The notes: generated by a model from the sequence alone, not told the origin. DNA of 64,000 nucleotides from an uncultured Brachyspira sp. (GCF_944388875.1 NZ_CALXKQ010000006.1:42152-106151), one strand, 5' to 3'. Positions 17,514 to 26,789 are shown, counted from the first letter of the stretch. Program-made: numbers and translations.

Positions 17514-19319
17514 TCAGCCAACTATAGCTAATTCCTGACCAGCAACTACAGCGTCCCCTGGTTTAACTTTAACTTCTTTAACAACTCCGCTGGCAGAAGA
17601 TTTTATTTCTACTTCCATTTTCATAGCTTCCACAACTAATATTGTAGAACCATCTTGAACTTGTGTTCCAACTGGAGCTACTATTTTCACTACTGTACCA
17701 GGCAAACCTGCTGTAATAGGAGTAGCAGAACCACTTGAAGCAGGAGCAGCAGCTTGAGAACTTCCAGCAGCTATACCATCTTTAATAGTATAATCATAGC
17801 TTACTCCATCAACTATAGCTTTGCCGTTTTCTATTTTTATACCGTAACTAGAGCCTCCAACAGTAACTGTAACTTCATTGCTTGTAGCTTTTACACCATC
17901 AGAAGAAGCACCTCCTGCATTTTTTCTGATACCAAGTTTAGCTTCGCCTTTAAGGAATTGTATACCTTTTTCTTTACAAGCAGCAGCTATAAATACATTT
18001 TCATCTGAAAGATCAGTTATTCCAGCATCTTTTAATGCCTGTTCAGCAGCTTTTCTTCCTTTTTTAGGATTTTTATCATCTATATCCATAGGAAGTTCAG
18101 TAGTAGGCTGCAATCCCAATTGCTCGCTTGCAATTTTTACTATTTCAGGATCAGGTGTAGAAGGTGTTTTACCAAAATATCCTAATACCATTTTACCATA
18201 ACCATCAGCTATTTTTTTCCAATCGCCCTGCATTACATTATTAAATGCTTGTTGGAAATAGAACTGTGATACAGGAGTTACAGATGTACCGAAACCTCCT
18301 TTTCTAACAACCTCAGTCATAGCTCTTATAACTTCTGGGAATCTGTTCATTACATTAATATCTCTCATCATTTGAGTATTAGCTGTTAAGGCACCGCCTG
18401 GCATTGGAGCAAATGGAATCATAGGTTCTACTGTTCTGCTTTCTGGAGGAAGGAAGTAATCTTTCATACATTCTTTAAATACTTCTTCAGCTTCTCTGAT
18501 TTTATCTATATCTATACCCAAATGATATTCTGTACCTCTTAAAGCATGCCACATAACTATTAAATCAGTCTGACAAGTACCGCCTGATACTGGAGCAGCT
18601 GAAAGGTCTATACAATCAGCACCTGCATCTAAAGCAGCTCTGTACTGAACAGCCCCTATACCTGCTGTTTCATGGCTGTGCATTTGTATATGAATATCTT
18701 TTCCTAATATTCTTCTTGCTTCCTTAATAGTATCATAAACTACCTGAGGTGTTGCTGTACCTGAAGCATCTTTGAAACATACAGAATCGAAATCTACTTT
18801 ATCTTTTATTTGAGTTAATACTTTTCCATAGAATGCAGCATCATGTGCCCCTTCACATCCTGGAGGAAGTGCCATCATACTAACACATACCTGATGTTTT
18901 AGCCCTGCTTCTTTTATGCATTTACCACTAAAAATAAGATTGTTTACATCGTTTAAAGCATCAAAGTTTCTAATTGTTGTAACACCATGTTTTTTGAAAA
19001 GATCAGCATGAAGCTTAATCATTTCTCTAGGCTGAGATTCCAAACCTACTACATTAACTCCTCTTGCTAAAGTTTGAAGGTTTACATCAGGTCCTACTGT
19101 TTTTCTAAAAGTATCCATTACATCAAAGGCATTTTCCTGATTGTAAAAGAAAGCACTTTGGAATGTTGCACCGCCGCCTGATTCAAAATATGTAACACCT
19201 GCTTTTACAAATGCTTCTACAGCAGGCATAAAATCTTTAGATAATACTCTAGCACCATAAACAGATTGGAAACCATCTCTAAATGCTGTAAGCATAAATT
19301 TTATTTCTTTTTTAGCCAT
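17514..19319 (-). CDS. oadA: Oxaloacetate decarboxylase alpha subunit (biotin carboxyltransferase)
   Basis: This 601-residue protein has an HMGL-like TIM barrel (residues 1-290) with the start FRDGFQSVYGARVLS and the metal/zinc histidine pair MHSHETAG. A conserved carboxylase domain (about 300-450) follows, then a linker rich in A/S/G. The C-terminal biotinyl domain carries VVEAMKMEVEI with the biotinyl lysine. It transfers CO2 from oxaloacetate to biotin, giving pyruvate; beta then releases CO2 and pumps Na+. Pyruvate carboxylase subunit B is the main alternative name, but adjacency to gamma and beta subunits favours the Na+ pump. Confidence 0.92.
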   Translation of the reverse strand: MAKKEIKFMLTAFRDGFQSVYGARVLSKDFMPAVEAFVKAGVTYFESGGGATFQSAFFYNQENAFDVMDTFRKTVGPDVNLQTLARGVNVVGLESQPREMIKLHADLFKKHGVTTIRNFDALNDVNNLIFSGKCIKEAGLKHQVCVSMMALPPGCEGAHDAAFYGKVLTQIKDKVDFDSVCFKDASGTATPQVVYDTIKEARRILGKDIHIQMHSHETAGIGAVQYRAALDAGADCIDLSAAPVSGGTCQTDLIVMWHALRGTEYHLGIDIDKIREAEEVFKECMKDYFLPPESRTVEPMIPFAPMPGGALTANTQMMRDINVMNRFPEVIRAMTEVVRKGGFGTSVTPVSQFYFQQAFNNVMQGDWKKIADGYGKMVLGYFGKTPSTPDPEIVKIASEQLGLQPTTELPMDIDDKNPKKGRKAAEQALKDAGITDLSDENVFIAAACKEKGIQFLKGEAKLGIRKNAGGASSDGVKATSNEVTVTVGGSSYGIKIENGKAIVDGVSYDYTIKDGIAAGSSQAAAPASSGSATPITAGLPGTVVKIVAPVGTQVQDGSTILVVEAMKMEVEIKSSASGVVKEVKVKPGDAVVAGQELAIVG

Positions 19320-19344
19320 TCTTATATCTCCTTAAAAATCACTA

Positions 19345-19593
19345 TTATTTGGATTTATTACTGTGAACATGTGCTAAAGCTATTGCTATAGCAACCATTT
19401 TATCATTATTTACTGCTTGAACTGGTGCAGGAGAAGATACAGACGCCTCTTGAGGAGGAGGCATTAATTTATCTACCTGAGCTACAACAGTACTAACAAA
19501 TTTCATAACGAAAACTAATATAATTAAAAACAATACAACAACGCCCATACCTATGACCATTATTTGCAGAGCTTCCATAATACTACTGTTCAT
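19345..19593 (-). CDS. oadG: Oxaloacetate decarboxylase gamma subunit
   Basis: This 82-residue protein has one transmembrane helix (MVIGMGVVVLFLIILVFVM), a proline-rich linker (KLMPPPQEA) and a short polar tail ending in AHVHSNKSK. The tail histidines may serve as the zinc ligands known in gamma subunits. Gamma anchors alpha to the membrane-bound beta. The ATG at 19593 is chosen because AGGAG lies eight bases before it; the ATG seven codons upstream has no ribosome site. First gene of the operon. Confidence 0.88.
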   Translation of the reverse strand: MNSSIMEALQIMVIGMGVVVLFLIILVFVMKFVSTVVAQVDKLMPPPQEASVSSPAPVQAVNNDKMVAIAIALAHVHSNKSK

Positions 19594-19630
19594 CAAAAAT
19601 ACTCCTATTATCATAAATTTTTAATACTTT

Positions 19631-19658
19631 ATTATACACTATTATCTGCTTAATACAA
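19631..19658 (-). promoter_or_regulatory. Promoter of oadGAB
   Basis: On the minus strand TTGTAT and TATAAT are separated by 16 bases and end 37 bases before the oadG ATG. Confidence 0.6.
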
Positions 19659-19738
19659 GCAAATTTATTACAAAATAAAACATATATATCACAATATAAT
19701 AAAGTATATAGAAATACTGTATATAATAATTTTTATTA

Positions 19739-19767
19739 TTGACATTATGTTAAATACTAATTATAAT
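19739..19767 (+). promoter_or_regulatory. Promoter of murI
   Basis: A full-consensus TTGACA and TATAAT with a 17-base spacer end 27 bases before the murI ATG. Confidence 0.8.
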
Positions 19768-19794
19768 TAATCATTATTTAGGAAAAATTATACT

Positions 19795-20622
19795 ATGATT
19801 ACTAATTCAATGCCGATAGCAATTTTTGATTCTGGATTTGGAGGTATAACAGTATTAAAACAGCTGTTAAAAATATTGCCTAATGAAAATTATATATATG
19901 TGGGAGATAATGCAAATATACCTTATGGCAGTAAATCTAAAGATGAGATAATAAATTTAACATTAAGAATAGTTAATTTTTTAGTAGAAAAAAAATCAAA
20001 AATAATAATCATAGCATGCAATACTATAACAGCATGCACTTATTATATTCTAAAAGAAAAATATGATACCCCAATAATAGAAGTCATATCTAATGGTGTA
20101 ATTGATGCTGTAAAAAGCACTAAAAATAATAATATATCAATAATGGCTACAGAGTTTACAGTTCATTCTAATGCTTATATAGAAAAAATAAATCAATATA
20201 ATAATAATATAAAAATTACTCAAATAGCATGCAGGGATTTATGCCCTATGATAGAAAGTGATTGGTACAGCCATAGCAATAGATTTGAAGTTTTAAAAGG
20301 ATATTTAGAAAAAATAGATTCAAAGTCTGATACATTAATATTAGGATGCACTCACTATCCTCTTATATTGGATGATATACAGAAAGTATTAAATGAAAGC
20401 AGCAATAACTCTATAAAAAATATTATAGATCCTGCATTAAATACTTCTTCATCAATAAAAAAATATTTAGAAAATAATAATTTATTAAATACAAATAAAA
20501 ATGCTGAGCCATATATAAACATATATTCAACTGGAAATATAGAAAGAGTTAAGTTATTAATTAATATGCTTCTTCCAAGAGAAATTTATAATTCATATAC
20601 TATTGAACATCTAAATCTATAA
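19795..20622 (+). CDS. murI: Glutamate racemase
   Basis: This 275-residue protein interconverts L- and D-glutamate for peptidoglycan. It carries all hallmarks: IAIFDSGFGGITVLKQL, the loop YVGDNANIPYGSKS, the first catalytic cysteine in ACNTITA (Cys75), and the second in GCTHYPL (Cys185, with His187). Length is normal for the family. AGGAAA lies upstream of the ATG, and the gene is divergent from oadGAB with its own strong promoter. It appears to be monocistronic. Confidence 0.95.
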   Translation: MITNSMPIAIFDSGFGGITVLKQLLKILPNENYIYVGDNANIPYGSKSKDEIINLTLRIVNFLVEKKSKIIIIACNTITACTYYILKEKYDTPIIEVISNGVIDAVKSTKNNNISIMATEFTVHSNAYIEKINQYNNNIKITQIACRDLCPMIESDWYSHSNRFEVLKGYLEKIDSKSDTLILGCTHYPLILDDIQKVLNESSNNSIKNIIDPALNTSSSIKKYLENNNLLNTNKNAEPYINIYSTGNIERVKLLINMLLPREIYNSYTIEHLNL

Positions 20623-20643
20623 TATATTTATAAAAATAATATA

Positions 20644-22065
20644 TTAAAATGCATGTTTAATACCATTATCGGTATCAAATATCCAGTGATTATTAAACAC
20701 CTTTTTATATGAATATCCAAATGGAAATTTTCCAATAGATACAGCAAAAAATTTATTTCCTTTATCTTTCTGCTTGCTGCATATTTTTACTAAATTATCA
20801 GGCATATCCTCCATTATAAAATCAGACAATACCAACACATCAGCATTTCTAAAATAAGAAGTCTGCATTATTCTGCAAGCCTCATAAAGAGCTTTATATA
20901 TATCAGAACCTCCATAGTAGCTTAATTTCAAAAATTTAATTAAATCATTAATTCCATCATTTTTAGTAAATTTGCATGTATATATTTCTGTGCTGAAATT
21001 AATTAAATACGCATTCCTATTTTCAGATAAAGCCTGCATTACCATTTTTAGCATAATGGCCTTAGCAATATATTCATTTGTACCTTTCATAGAACCGCTT
21101 GTGTCTATGCATATAATCATATCACCTTTTCCTTCTTTATACCCAGATTTAACCTTATCAAATTCATTTTCATTAAATACATAGGCACTTTTATCAAAAC
21201 ACATAAGTCTGTTTTCTATATATTTTAATTTAAATAATTTTTCACTATCTTCAGCACATAAGAGTGAAAGCTCTTCAGAAACAACATTTTCTATATCTTT
21301 AGCAAAATATATACCAACTATCTCTTCTTTAGAACTTATTTTTTTATTTGTATAACTATAAGTATTTTTAAACTCAGCATTTTTTAAAGACTTTTCTAAA
21401 TCTACTCTTCTTCCCATAGTATCGCATATAATTTCTATGTCTTTGTATTTGCTTATAAAATCAACATATTTATTTAAAATAGATATATCATTTTCTTCAA
21501 GCTCTCCTACTCTAAAATCCCATAATACACCTGTTTTTATTCTTAAAATATTGGACATGTATTTTAATTTCTTTAACAAACTAATCCAAGATTCTATATC
21601 AGTAATAAATTTATCTCTCTTTTCTTTTACTGTATGAACAATCCATTCATTATTTTTTTTATAATAAGTTTTCTGCCATAAAGATAAAATATTATTTTTT
21701 ATGATATTGAGATTTTTAGAATTGTAAAGTTTATCTTTCCAGAACTCCATACTACTATCATCTGATAAAATACTAAAGCTATTTAAATCATTTATAATAT
21801 CTTCTTTTGTAGTTTTTATATTTTTATTTTTTAATCTTTTTAACTTTTTTAATGATATTTCTAATTCTATTTTATTTTCATCATAAGGATTATTTTCATC
21901 AATAAAAGTATCTAAATCTTTTTTCCATTTTGTTATTTTTATTTCAAGTTCTTCTTCTAATCTTTTATCATTAATATTATTAAAAGAGCCGTGAAAAACT
22001 CCCCTAGCCATTGTTTCTGTTTTTATTATTTCTTTTTTATAAGAATCATTATCAAACTGTATCAT
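20644..22065 (-). CDS. viaA: ViaA-like VWA-domain protein (RavA partner)
   Basis: This is a 473-residue protein. The N-terminal half is helical and charged. The C-terminal von Willebrand A domain starts near residue 320 with the MIDAS motif CIDTSGSMKG and continues with FRNADVLVLSDFIMEDMP. Length and layout match E. coli ViaA (about 480 residues). ViaA stimulates the RavA ATPase and has been linked to respiratory-complex and iron-sulfur maturation and to aminoglycoside sensitivity. The reading frame overlaps the ravA stop by 14 bases, so translation is coupled. Confidence 0.85.
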   Translation of the reverse strand: MIQFDNDSYKKEIIKTETMARGVFHGSFNNINDKRLEEELEIKITKWKKDLDTFIDENNPYDENKIELEISLKKLKRLKNKNIKTTKEDIINDLNSFSILSDDSSMEFWKDKLYNSKNLNIIKNNILSLWQKTYYKKNNEWIVHTVKEKRDKFITDIESWISLLKKLKYMSNILRIKTGVLWDFRVGELEENDISILNKYVDFISKYKDIEIICDTMGRRVDLEKSLKNAEFKNTYSYTNKKISSKEEIVGIYFAKDIENVVSEELSLLCAEDSEKLFKLKYIENRLMCFDKSAYVFNENEFDKVKSGYKEGKGDMIICIDTSGSMKGTNEYIAKAIMLKMVMQALSENRNAYLINFSTEIYTCKFTKNDGINDLIKFLKLSYYGGSDIYKALYEACRIMQTSYFRNADVLVLSDFIMEDMPDNLVKICSKQKDKGNKFFAVSIGKFPFGYSYKKVFNNHWIFDTDNGIKHAF

Positions 22066-23638
22066 GGTTTTCTATTTCACTTTTTAATTTTTCAGCATCC
22101 AATTTTTCACTTTCAATATTATCTATATAAGAGTTAAACATATCTGTAAAAAAATTAAATTTTTCTTCTGATATGAATATACTTTTTGATTTTTTTTCAT
22201 TTTTAAAAAAATTATCTTTTAAATCTATAATTATATTATCAATACTTGATATAAGTGAATTAATAAGTTTAGTATATTCTTCTTTTTGATATTTTGTTAT
22301 TTTTTTGGCACTAACTTTATTCATATAATATTCAGCTTCTCCATCAGCTAAATATTCATAATTTTTAGAAAGCCTATTAGATACGAAGCCATTAACAGAG
22401 ATAGCGGAATTTATCTCTATTGTATATTTATCAGTACCATTAAAATTGCATCTGAATTTTTTTGTTTGATTCCTTCCTATATCTAAGGGGTAAAAATATC
22501 CTTTCTTTCCTAATTGTTTTAATGGTATATAAATTATAGTATCTCCTATATTTCCATATTCATCCATATTAATATTTAATGTCTTTGCTATATATTCTTT
22601 ATCATCTATATTTTCTGTATCATACTTTTTTTCTAAATTATAAAATTCATTATCAACTTTTTCCTGAAGATCTTTGAAACTTTCCCTCCATTCATTAATA
22701 TTTTCATTATTTAAATCATACGATAATCTAACAGCATTTTCTACAATTTTTTTTACAGTTTCTATATGTTCCTCTAAACTCCATAAGCAATTATCAATTA
22801 AAAAAGTTTCATAAATATCAACTTCATTTTTATCATTTAAATACGAAGACATTTTTAACAAATAAGAAATATGCTGCCATCTTCTGTCGGATACATAAAT
22901 AGCAATATCTCTGTTATCTTCATTAAACTTTTCTATTGAAAGCTTTATATTATGAATTACATCAATAACCGTTTTTGATAATTTAATATTATTAGCTTCA
23001 TCACGCATTTTTATCCACTCATCTGTAGATATTTTTAAATCATCATCTATTTCTATATAAGAATTAGCCTCAGTATTCTGAAGTATCTTTTCAAAATTAT
23101 CTTTATTTTTCATAGGACTAACCATTAAACGCATAATAAATCTGTCATACAATGCTTCAAGTCCCTGACCTTCAGGAGGTGTTTCATTGCTTGCAGAAAT
23201 CAATGCTTTTAATGGAACTTTTATCTCTTTGTATCCGTTTTTAAAAACTCTTTCATTTATTATTGTTAAAAGTGTATTAAGTATGGCAGGAGTACTTTTC
23301 CAAATCTCATCTAAAAATGCAAAATCACAGTCTGGAAGATACCCTTCTATCTTTCTAATATATCTGTCATTTTTTAACTCTTCCAAACTAATAGGTCCGA
23401 ATATATCCTCAGGAGTGCTGAACCTTTGCATCAAATATCCGAAGTATTTTGACTCTTTAAAAGCTGATGAAATTCTTTTAGCTATAAAACTTTTAGCTGT
23501 ACCTGGCGGACCATATAAAAATACTGGTTTGCCTGCTATAGCACTTAAAAATGTTAATGCAACTATTTCTTCTCTTTCATAAAGTCCATCTGAAAGCAGA
23601 CTAATAATTTTCTCAATTTTTAATTTAATATTTTTCAT
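22052..23638 (-). CDS. ravA: RavA-like MoxR AAA+ ATPase
   Basis: This 528-residue protein has an AAA+ core with Walker A GPPGTAKSFIAKRI, a RavA-type stretch YLMQRFSTPEDIFGP, Walker B FAFLDEIWKSTPAILNTLL, and sensor SASNETPPEGQGLEALYDRF. The C-terminal region (about 340-528) corresponds to the RavA triple-helical and LARA-type domains but is poorly conserved. It forms a hexameric ATPase with ViaA, encoded downstream with overlap. E. coli RavA also binds the lysine decarboxylase LdcI; no such gene is seen here. Confidence 0.88.
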   Translation of the reverse strand: MKNIKLKIEKIISLLSDGLYEREEIVALTFLSAIAGKPVFLYGPPGTAKSFIAKRISSAFKESKYFGYLMQRFSTPEDIFGPISLEELKNDRYIRKIEGYLPDCDFAFLDEIWKSTPAILNTLLTIINERVFKNGYKEIKVPLKALISASNETPPEGQGLEALYDRFIMRLMVSPMKNKDNFEKILQNTEANSYIEIDDDLKISTDEWIKMRDEANNIKLSKTVIDVIHNIKLSIEKFNEDNRDIAIYVSDRRWQHISYLLKMSSYLNDKNEVDIYETFLIDNCLWSLEEHIETVKKIVENAVRLSYDLNNENINEWRESFKDLQEKVDNEFYNLEKKYDTENIDDKEYIAKTLNINMDEYGNIGDTIIYIPLKQLGKKGYFYPLDIGRNQTKKFRCNFNGTDKYTIEINSAISVNGFVSNRLSKNYEYLADGEAEYYMNKVSAKKITKYQKEEYTKLINSLISSIDNIIIDLKDNFFKNEKKSKSIFISEEKFNFFTDMFNSYIDNIESEKLDAEKLKSEIENHDTV

Positions 23639-23793
23639 ATATGTTTTTCTCTCTTAATACTCAATACTTTTTTAGTATAGATATAAAACTTATTATAGCA
23701 TTTTTATTATAAATTGGAATTCTTTATTTTATGAGTTTATATGCTATAATTAATTTATATATTAAATAATATAAACAAAAATTAGGAATAAAA

Positions 23794-24405
23794 ATGATAA
23801 GCTATAACAATATAAAATTATTAATATTCGATATGGACGGTACTTTAATAGATAGTGCAAATTTGCATTACTACTCATACAGCAATGCTTTTAAAGAATA
23901 CGGTATAGAATTAGACAAAGATTATTATTACAATAAATGTTTTGGGCTGCATTATAAAACATTCACAAATAATATTTTAAAATTAAACAATAAACTTACA
24001 GATGATGATAATAAAAATAATGAACTTATAGAAAAAATACATAATAGAAAAGAGTATATATATTTACAAAATTTGAATATGGTTAATATTCACCCTCTAA
24101 TGCTGGAAATACTAATAGATAATAAAAAAAAATCTAAATATACAGCTTTGGCAACAACCTCATCTCCAAAAGGAGCTTATGCTATATTAAAAGAATTTCA
24201 GCTTGAAAAATTATTTGACTTAGTATTAACAGGAAATGATATACAAAATAAAAAACCTCATCCAGAAATATTTTTTAAATGTATGAAACATTTTAATGTA
24301 AAAGAAGAAGAAAGCATTATATTTGAAGACAGCGAAGTAGGACTTGAAGCTGCCAATCAAACTAATGCTTGGGTTATAAAAGTAGAAAAGTGGTCGAAGA
24401 TTTAA
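23794..24405 (+). CDS. HAD-superfamily phosphatase (subfamily IA)
   Basis: This 203-residue protein has HAD motif I FDMDGTLIDS (nucleophile Asp12, acid/base Asp14) and a helical cap (about 18-95). Motif II is ALATTSSP, motif III is the lysine in NKKPHPEIF, and motif IV is IIFEDSEVGLEAA. It resembles beta-phosphoglucomutase-like and sugar-phosphate phosphatases. The substrate is unknown. AGGAA precedes the ATG. It is divergent from ravA-viaA and convergent with the esterase gene. Confidence 0.85.
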   Translation: MISYNNIKLLIFDMDGTLIDSANLHYYSYSNAFKEYGIELDKDYYYNKCFGLHYKTFTNNILKLNNKLTDDDNKNNELIEKIHNRKEYIYLQNLNMVNIHPLMLEILIDNKKKSKYTALATTSSPKGAYAILKEFQLEKLFDLVLTGNDIQNKKPHPEIFFKCMKHFNVKEEESIIFEDSEVGLEAANQTNAWVIKVEKWSKI

Positions 24406-24453
24406 GTTGTAATATTTTTATAATTACAGTATAGTTAAAACTTTAATAAAAAA

Positions 24454-25398
24454 TTATTTTTTATATTTGTTTATAAAATTCTCAACTAAATCAAACATAT
24501 CTTTAGTCCAAAACTGCCAATCTCCATGATCAGCATCTTTAATAGCATAAAACTCATATATTCTGTTTTCTTCTTTTAATTTATCAGCTAAAATTTTACT
24601 TTGACTAAAAGGAACAACACTGTCAGCAGTTCCATGTGCCAAAAATATAGGAGGCATATTACTAACTTTTGAAATCTCATAATAAGGGCTTATTCTTTTA
24701 GCTTCTTCTGGAAAATCATAAACATTTTTTCTGCCAATCAAAATGCCTTCAGGACTATTAGCATCTCCAGTAGTTGAGCCTAAAGGATCATTTCTCATTT
24801 CGAGTAAATCTGTAGGAGGATAATATGATATTATTGCATTAATATTTGGTATTGTATTATCGTCATCACTTAAAGGTATTGCTGTAAATAAAGATGTATG
24901 TCCTCCAGAAGAATCACCCCATACAAATAAATTATTCGTATCTGCACTATATTTATCTGCATTATCAATCATAAATTTAATAGCATCTCTAGTGTCTTCA
25001 ATCTGTGCTGGAAAAACGGCAATGTCGCTTGGTCTGTACTCTACTATTGCTACAACATAACCTCTTCTAGCAAAATCTCCAAGTGCAATTAAATTTCTAT
25101 ATACATTCTGTTTTCTCCATGCAGAACCTTGTATATAAACTATCAATGGATATCTTGCATTAGTATCAACTTCAAGAAGTCTGGGAACTAATATCTGAAG
25201 TGTTAAATCTATATTATCTTTGCTAGCATAAACAACATTAGGCTTATAATCAATATTGTAAGTAATATCTTTTTGTTCAAACAGTATGCTTCCGTTTTCA
25301 TTTGTTGATATTACAAAATTATTATTTTCAGGTGCATTTGAATTATTGCATGAAATAAAAATAAATAAAAAATTTAATATTATTAATATATTTTTCAT
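24454..25398 (-). CDS. Alpha/beta-hydrolase (esterase) lipoprotein
   Basis: This 314-residue protein has a lipoprotein signal ending at the lipobox FIFISC (Cys17), so it is membrane-anchored and outside the cytoplasm. The hydrolase core reads LIVYIQGSAWRKQN (oxyanion region) and GYVVAIVEYRPSD. The nucleophile elbow is WGDSSGGHTS, the acid AHGTADSVVPF, and the catalytic histidine DADHGDW. It is most like BD-FAE/acetyl-esterase type enzymes acting on acylated sugars or small esters. It is transcribed alone and divergent from the polysaccharide module. GGAG lies upstream. Confidence 0.85.
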   Translation of the reverse strand: MKNILIILNFLFIFISCNNSNAPENNNFVISTNENGSILFEQKDITYNIDYKPNVVYASKDNIDLTLQILVPRLLEVDTNARYPLIVYIQGSAWRKQNVYRNLIALGDFARRGYVVAIVEYRPSDIAVFPAQIEDTRDAIKFMIDNADKYSADTNNLFVWGDSSGGHTSLFTAIPLSDDDNTIPNINAIISYYPPTDLLEMRNDPLGSTTGDANSPEGILIGRKNVYDFPEEAKRISPYYEISKVSNMPPIFLAHGTADSVVPFSQSKILADKLKEENRIYEFYAIKDADHGDWQFWTKDMFDLVENFINKYKK

Positions 25399-25549
25399 TT
25401 CAGCTCCTTATATAAATTGAAACATCTTTTAATTTATATATTTAATTTAATATAAATTAAATATATAAAAAATCAATGTCATGCGAAACAGTAATTAATG
25501 GAATAATAGTAGAAAATTATACATTTTGTTCAATGAATAATATTTGTGC

Positions 25550-25577
25550 TTGCATTAATTAAAATATATGTTATATT
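25550..25577 (+). promoter_or_regulatory. Promoter of the repeat-containing leader (copy 1)
   Basis: TTGCAT and TATATT are 16 bases apart. The same arrangement and flanking words recur at 46198-46225 ahead of the second leader. Confidence 0.65.
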
Positions 25578-25592
25578 AACCCAATATTACTA

Positions 25593-25697
25593 ATGGATAA
25601 TAAAATGCAGACAAGACAAGACAAGACAAGACAAGACAAGACAAGACAAGACAAGACAAGACAAGACAAGACAAGACAAGACCTAATGTATATATAA
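25593..25697 (+). CDS. Leader ORF containing the pentanucleotide tract (copy 1)
   Basis: A short frame of 34 codons starts at a conserved block ATGGATAATAAAATG; the second ATG (25605) has GGA about eight bases upstream and is the better start. It reads a repeating T-R-Q-D-K pentapeptide and stops at TAA 25695-25697, 27 bases before the terminator stem. The peptide itself looks functionless, so the frame is more likely a regulatory device. Losing one repeat unit, or gaining two, would move the stop to 25715-25717, directly beside the hairpin. Confidence 0.45.
   Translation: MDNKMQTRQDKTRQDKTRQDKTRQDKTRQDLMYI
25611..25682 (+). repeat. (ACAAG)14 tandem pentanucleotide repeat
   Basis: Fourteen perfect ACAAG units plus AC lie in the 5' leader of the methyltransferase gene. 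Unit length is not a multiple of three, so copy-number changes shift the leader reading frame. Confidence 0.98.
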
Positions 25698-25724
25698 ATA
25701 AAACATCATATTATTAAAAATAAT

Positions 25725-25770
25725 AACCAATGTTTCAGTTTAGAATTAAATTGATGCATTGGTTTTTTGT
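25725..25770 (+). terminator. Leader intrinsic terminator (attenuator, copy 1)
   Basis: AACCAATG pairs with CATTGGTT (8 bp). A further TCA/TGA pairing follows across a small internal mismatch, then TTTTTTG. The gene upstream is on the other strand and the next ATG is about 30 bases downstream, so the terminator belongs to the leader. Confidence 0.75.
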
Positions 25771-25798
25771 ATTTTAAATAATTTATGAGGATTATAGA

Positions 25799-26704
25799 AT
25801 GGATGAAAAACTAATAAAAAATATCAATAATATAATTTGGTATATACCTTTTAAAACGTTAAGAAATTCTGTTAGAGAATTGTTAATTAAACACTTTACA
25901 GTATTAGAACAATTGGACAATATGGTTTATGATGTATATATGAAAGATAAAACTAGTATAACAGATTGTATGGTTGGTTATAAAAATATTTGTAAATTAG
26001 CTTCTGAAAATGATAACTATTTTAATATTTTTAGACAAAATCTTGATTATAAAGAAGTTCTTGAGCATGTTGATTATGATACAGGTAAATTATATTTAGA
26101 TGTAATAATTAGTAGAAACCAATTTGATAATAATGACTTTGAAAAATTTAAAAAAAATGACTTATATGGAGGTGCAACCTTAGAAGATTTTGAAAATGTT
26201 GGAAAAATTTGCCCATCTACATTGAGATACATAAAAGTTCTATCTGATTTAATTATATATTTCAAAACTCTAGATAATTTTAGAATATGTGAAATAGGTG
26301 TTGGATATGGAGGTCAATCAAGAATAATTATGTCGTATTTTAATATAAAGGATTACACATACGTTGATTTAGAATCTCCTCTTTCTTTAACTTCAAAGTA
26401 TATGAATAAATTTGATGATATTGATAAAAATAAGTTAAATTTTATAACAATGGATGAACTAAAAAATAATAAATATGATTTAGTTATATCTAATTATGCA
26501 TTCAGTGAATTAACTAGAAATGTACAAGATATTTATACGGATAAAATAATAAAAAATTCTAGTCATGGTTATATTACGTATAATAATTTTGCAAGATTTG
26601 ATAATTATAAATTAGATGAATACAAGGTAAAATTTTCGAAAGATATAAAAATCTATGAAGAAGAACCAAATACAAACCCCTTAAATAAAATAATAGTATG
26701 GTAG
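25799..26704 (+). CDS. Putative sugar O-methyltransferase
   Basis: This 301-residue protein resembles the putative sugar O-methyltransferase family. Its SAM-binding glycine-rich motif is RICEIGVGYGGQSRI (about residue 163), followed by YTYVDLESPLSLTSKYM and YDLVISNYAFSELTRNVQ, then SHGYITYNNFA. The N-terminus carries IIWYIPFKTLRNSVREL, a basic-aromatic motif also found at the C-terminus of the pyruvyl transferase fusion at 46.4 kb. It probably methylates a surface glycan. GAGGA precedes the ATG, directly after the leader terminator. A glycosyltransferase gene follows after 85 bases. Confidence 0.7.
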   Translation: MDEKLIKNINNIIWYIPFKTLRNSVRELLIKHFTVLEQLDNMVYDVYMKDKTSITDCMVGYKNICKLASENDNYFNIFRQNLDYKEVLEHVDYDTGKLYLDVIISRNQFDNNDFEKFKKNDLYGGATLEDFENVGKICPSTLRYIKVLSDLIIYFKTLDNFRICEIGVGYGGQSRIIMSYFNIKDYTYVDLESPLSLTSKYMNKFDDIDKNKLNFITMDELKNNKYDLVISNYAFSELTRNVQDIYTDKIIKNSSHGYITYNNFARFDNYKLDEYKVKFSKDIKIYEEEPNTNPLNKIIVW

Positions 26705-26789
26705 GAAATAAATATTATATTAATTTTTTAATTACAATATATAAAAAATATTGCTTGTAAGTTTATAAAAAATAAATTATCATAATAAA

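Noticed and set aside
17754..18201. Open plus-strand frames over the oadA gene
   Set aside because: They lie antisense to a well-supported gene with intact domains, have no ribosome site and no recognisable protein motif.
25609..25682. Possible CRISPR array from the long regular repeat
   Set aside because: The unit is five bases with no spacers and no cas genes nearby; it is a simple tandem repeat. The same holds for 46259-46300 and 63924-64000.
25593..25697. The T-R-Q-D-K repeat peptide as a functional secreted or structural peptide
   Set aside because: It is hydrophilic, has no signal, and in the second copy the sequence after the repeat differs completely. Only the start block, the repeat and the hairpin are conserved, which fits a regulatory leader better.
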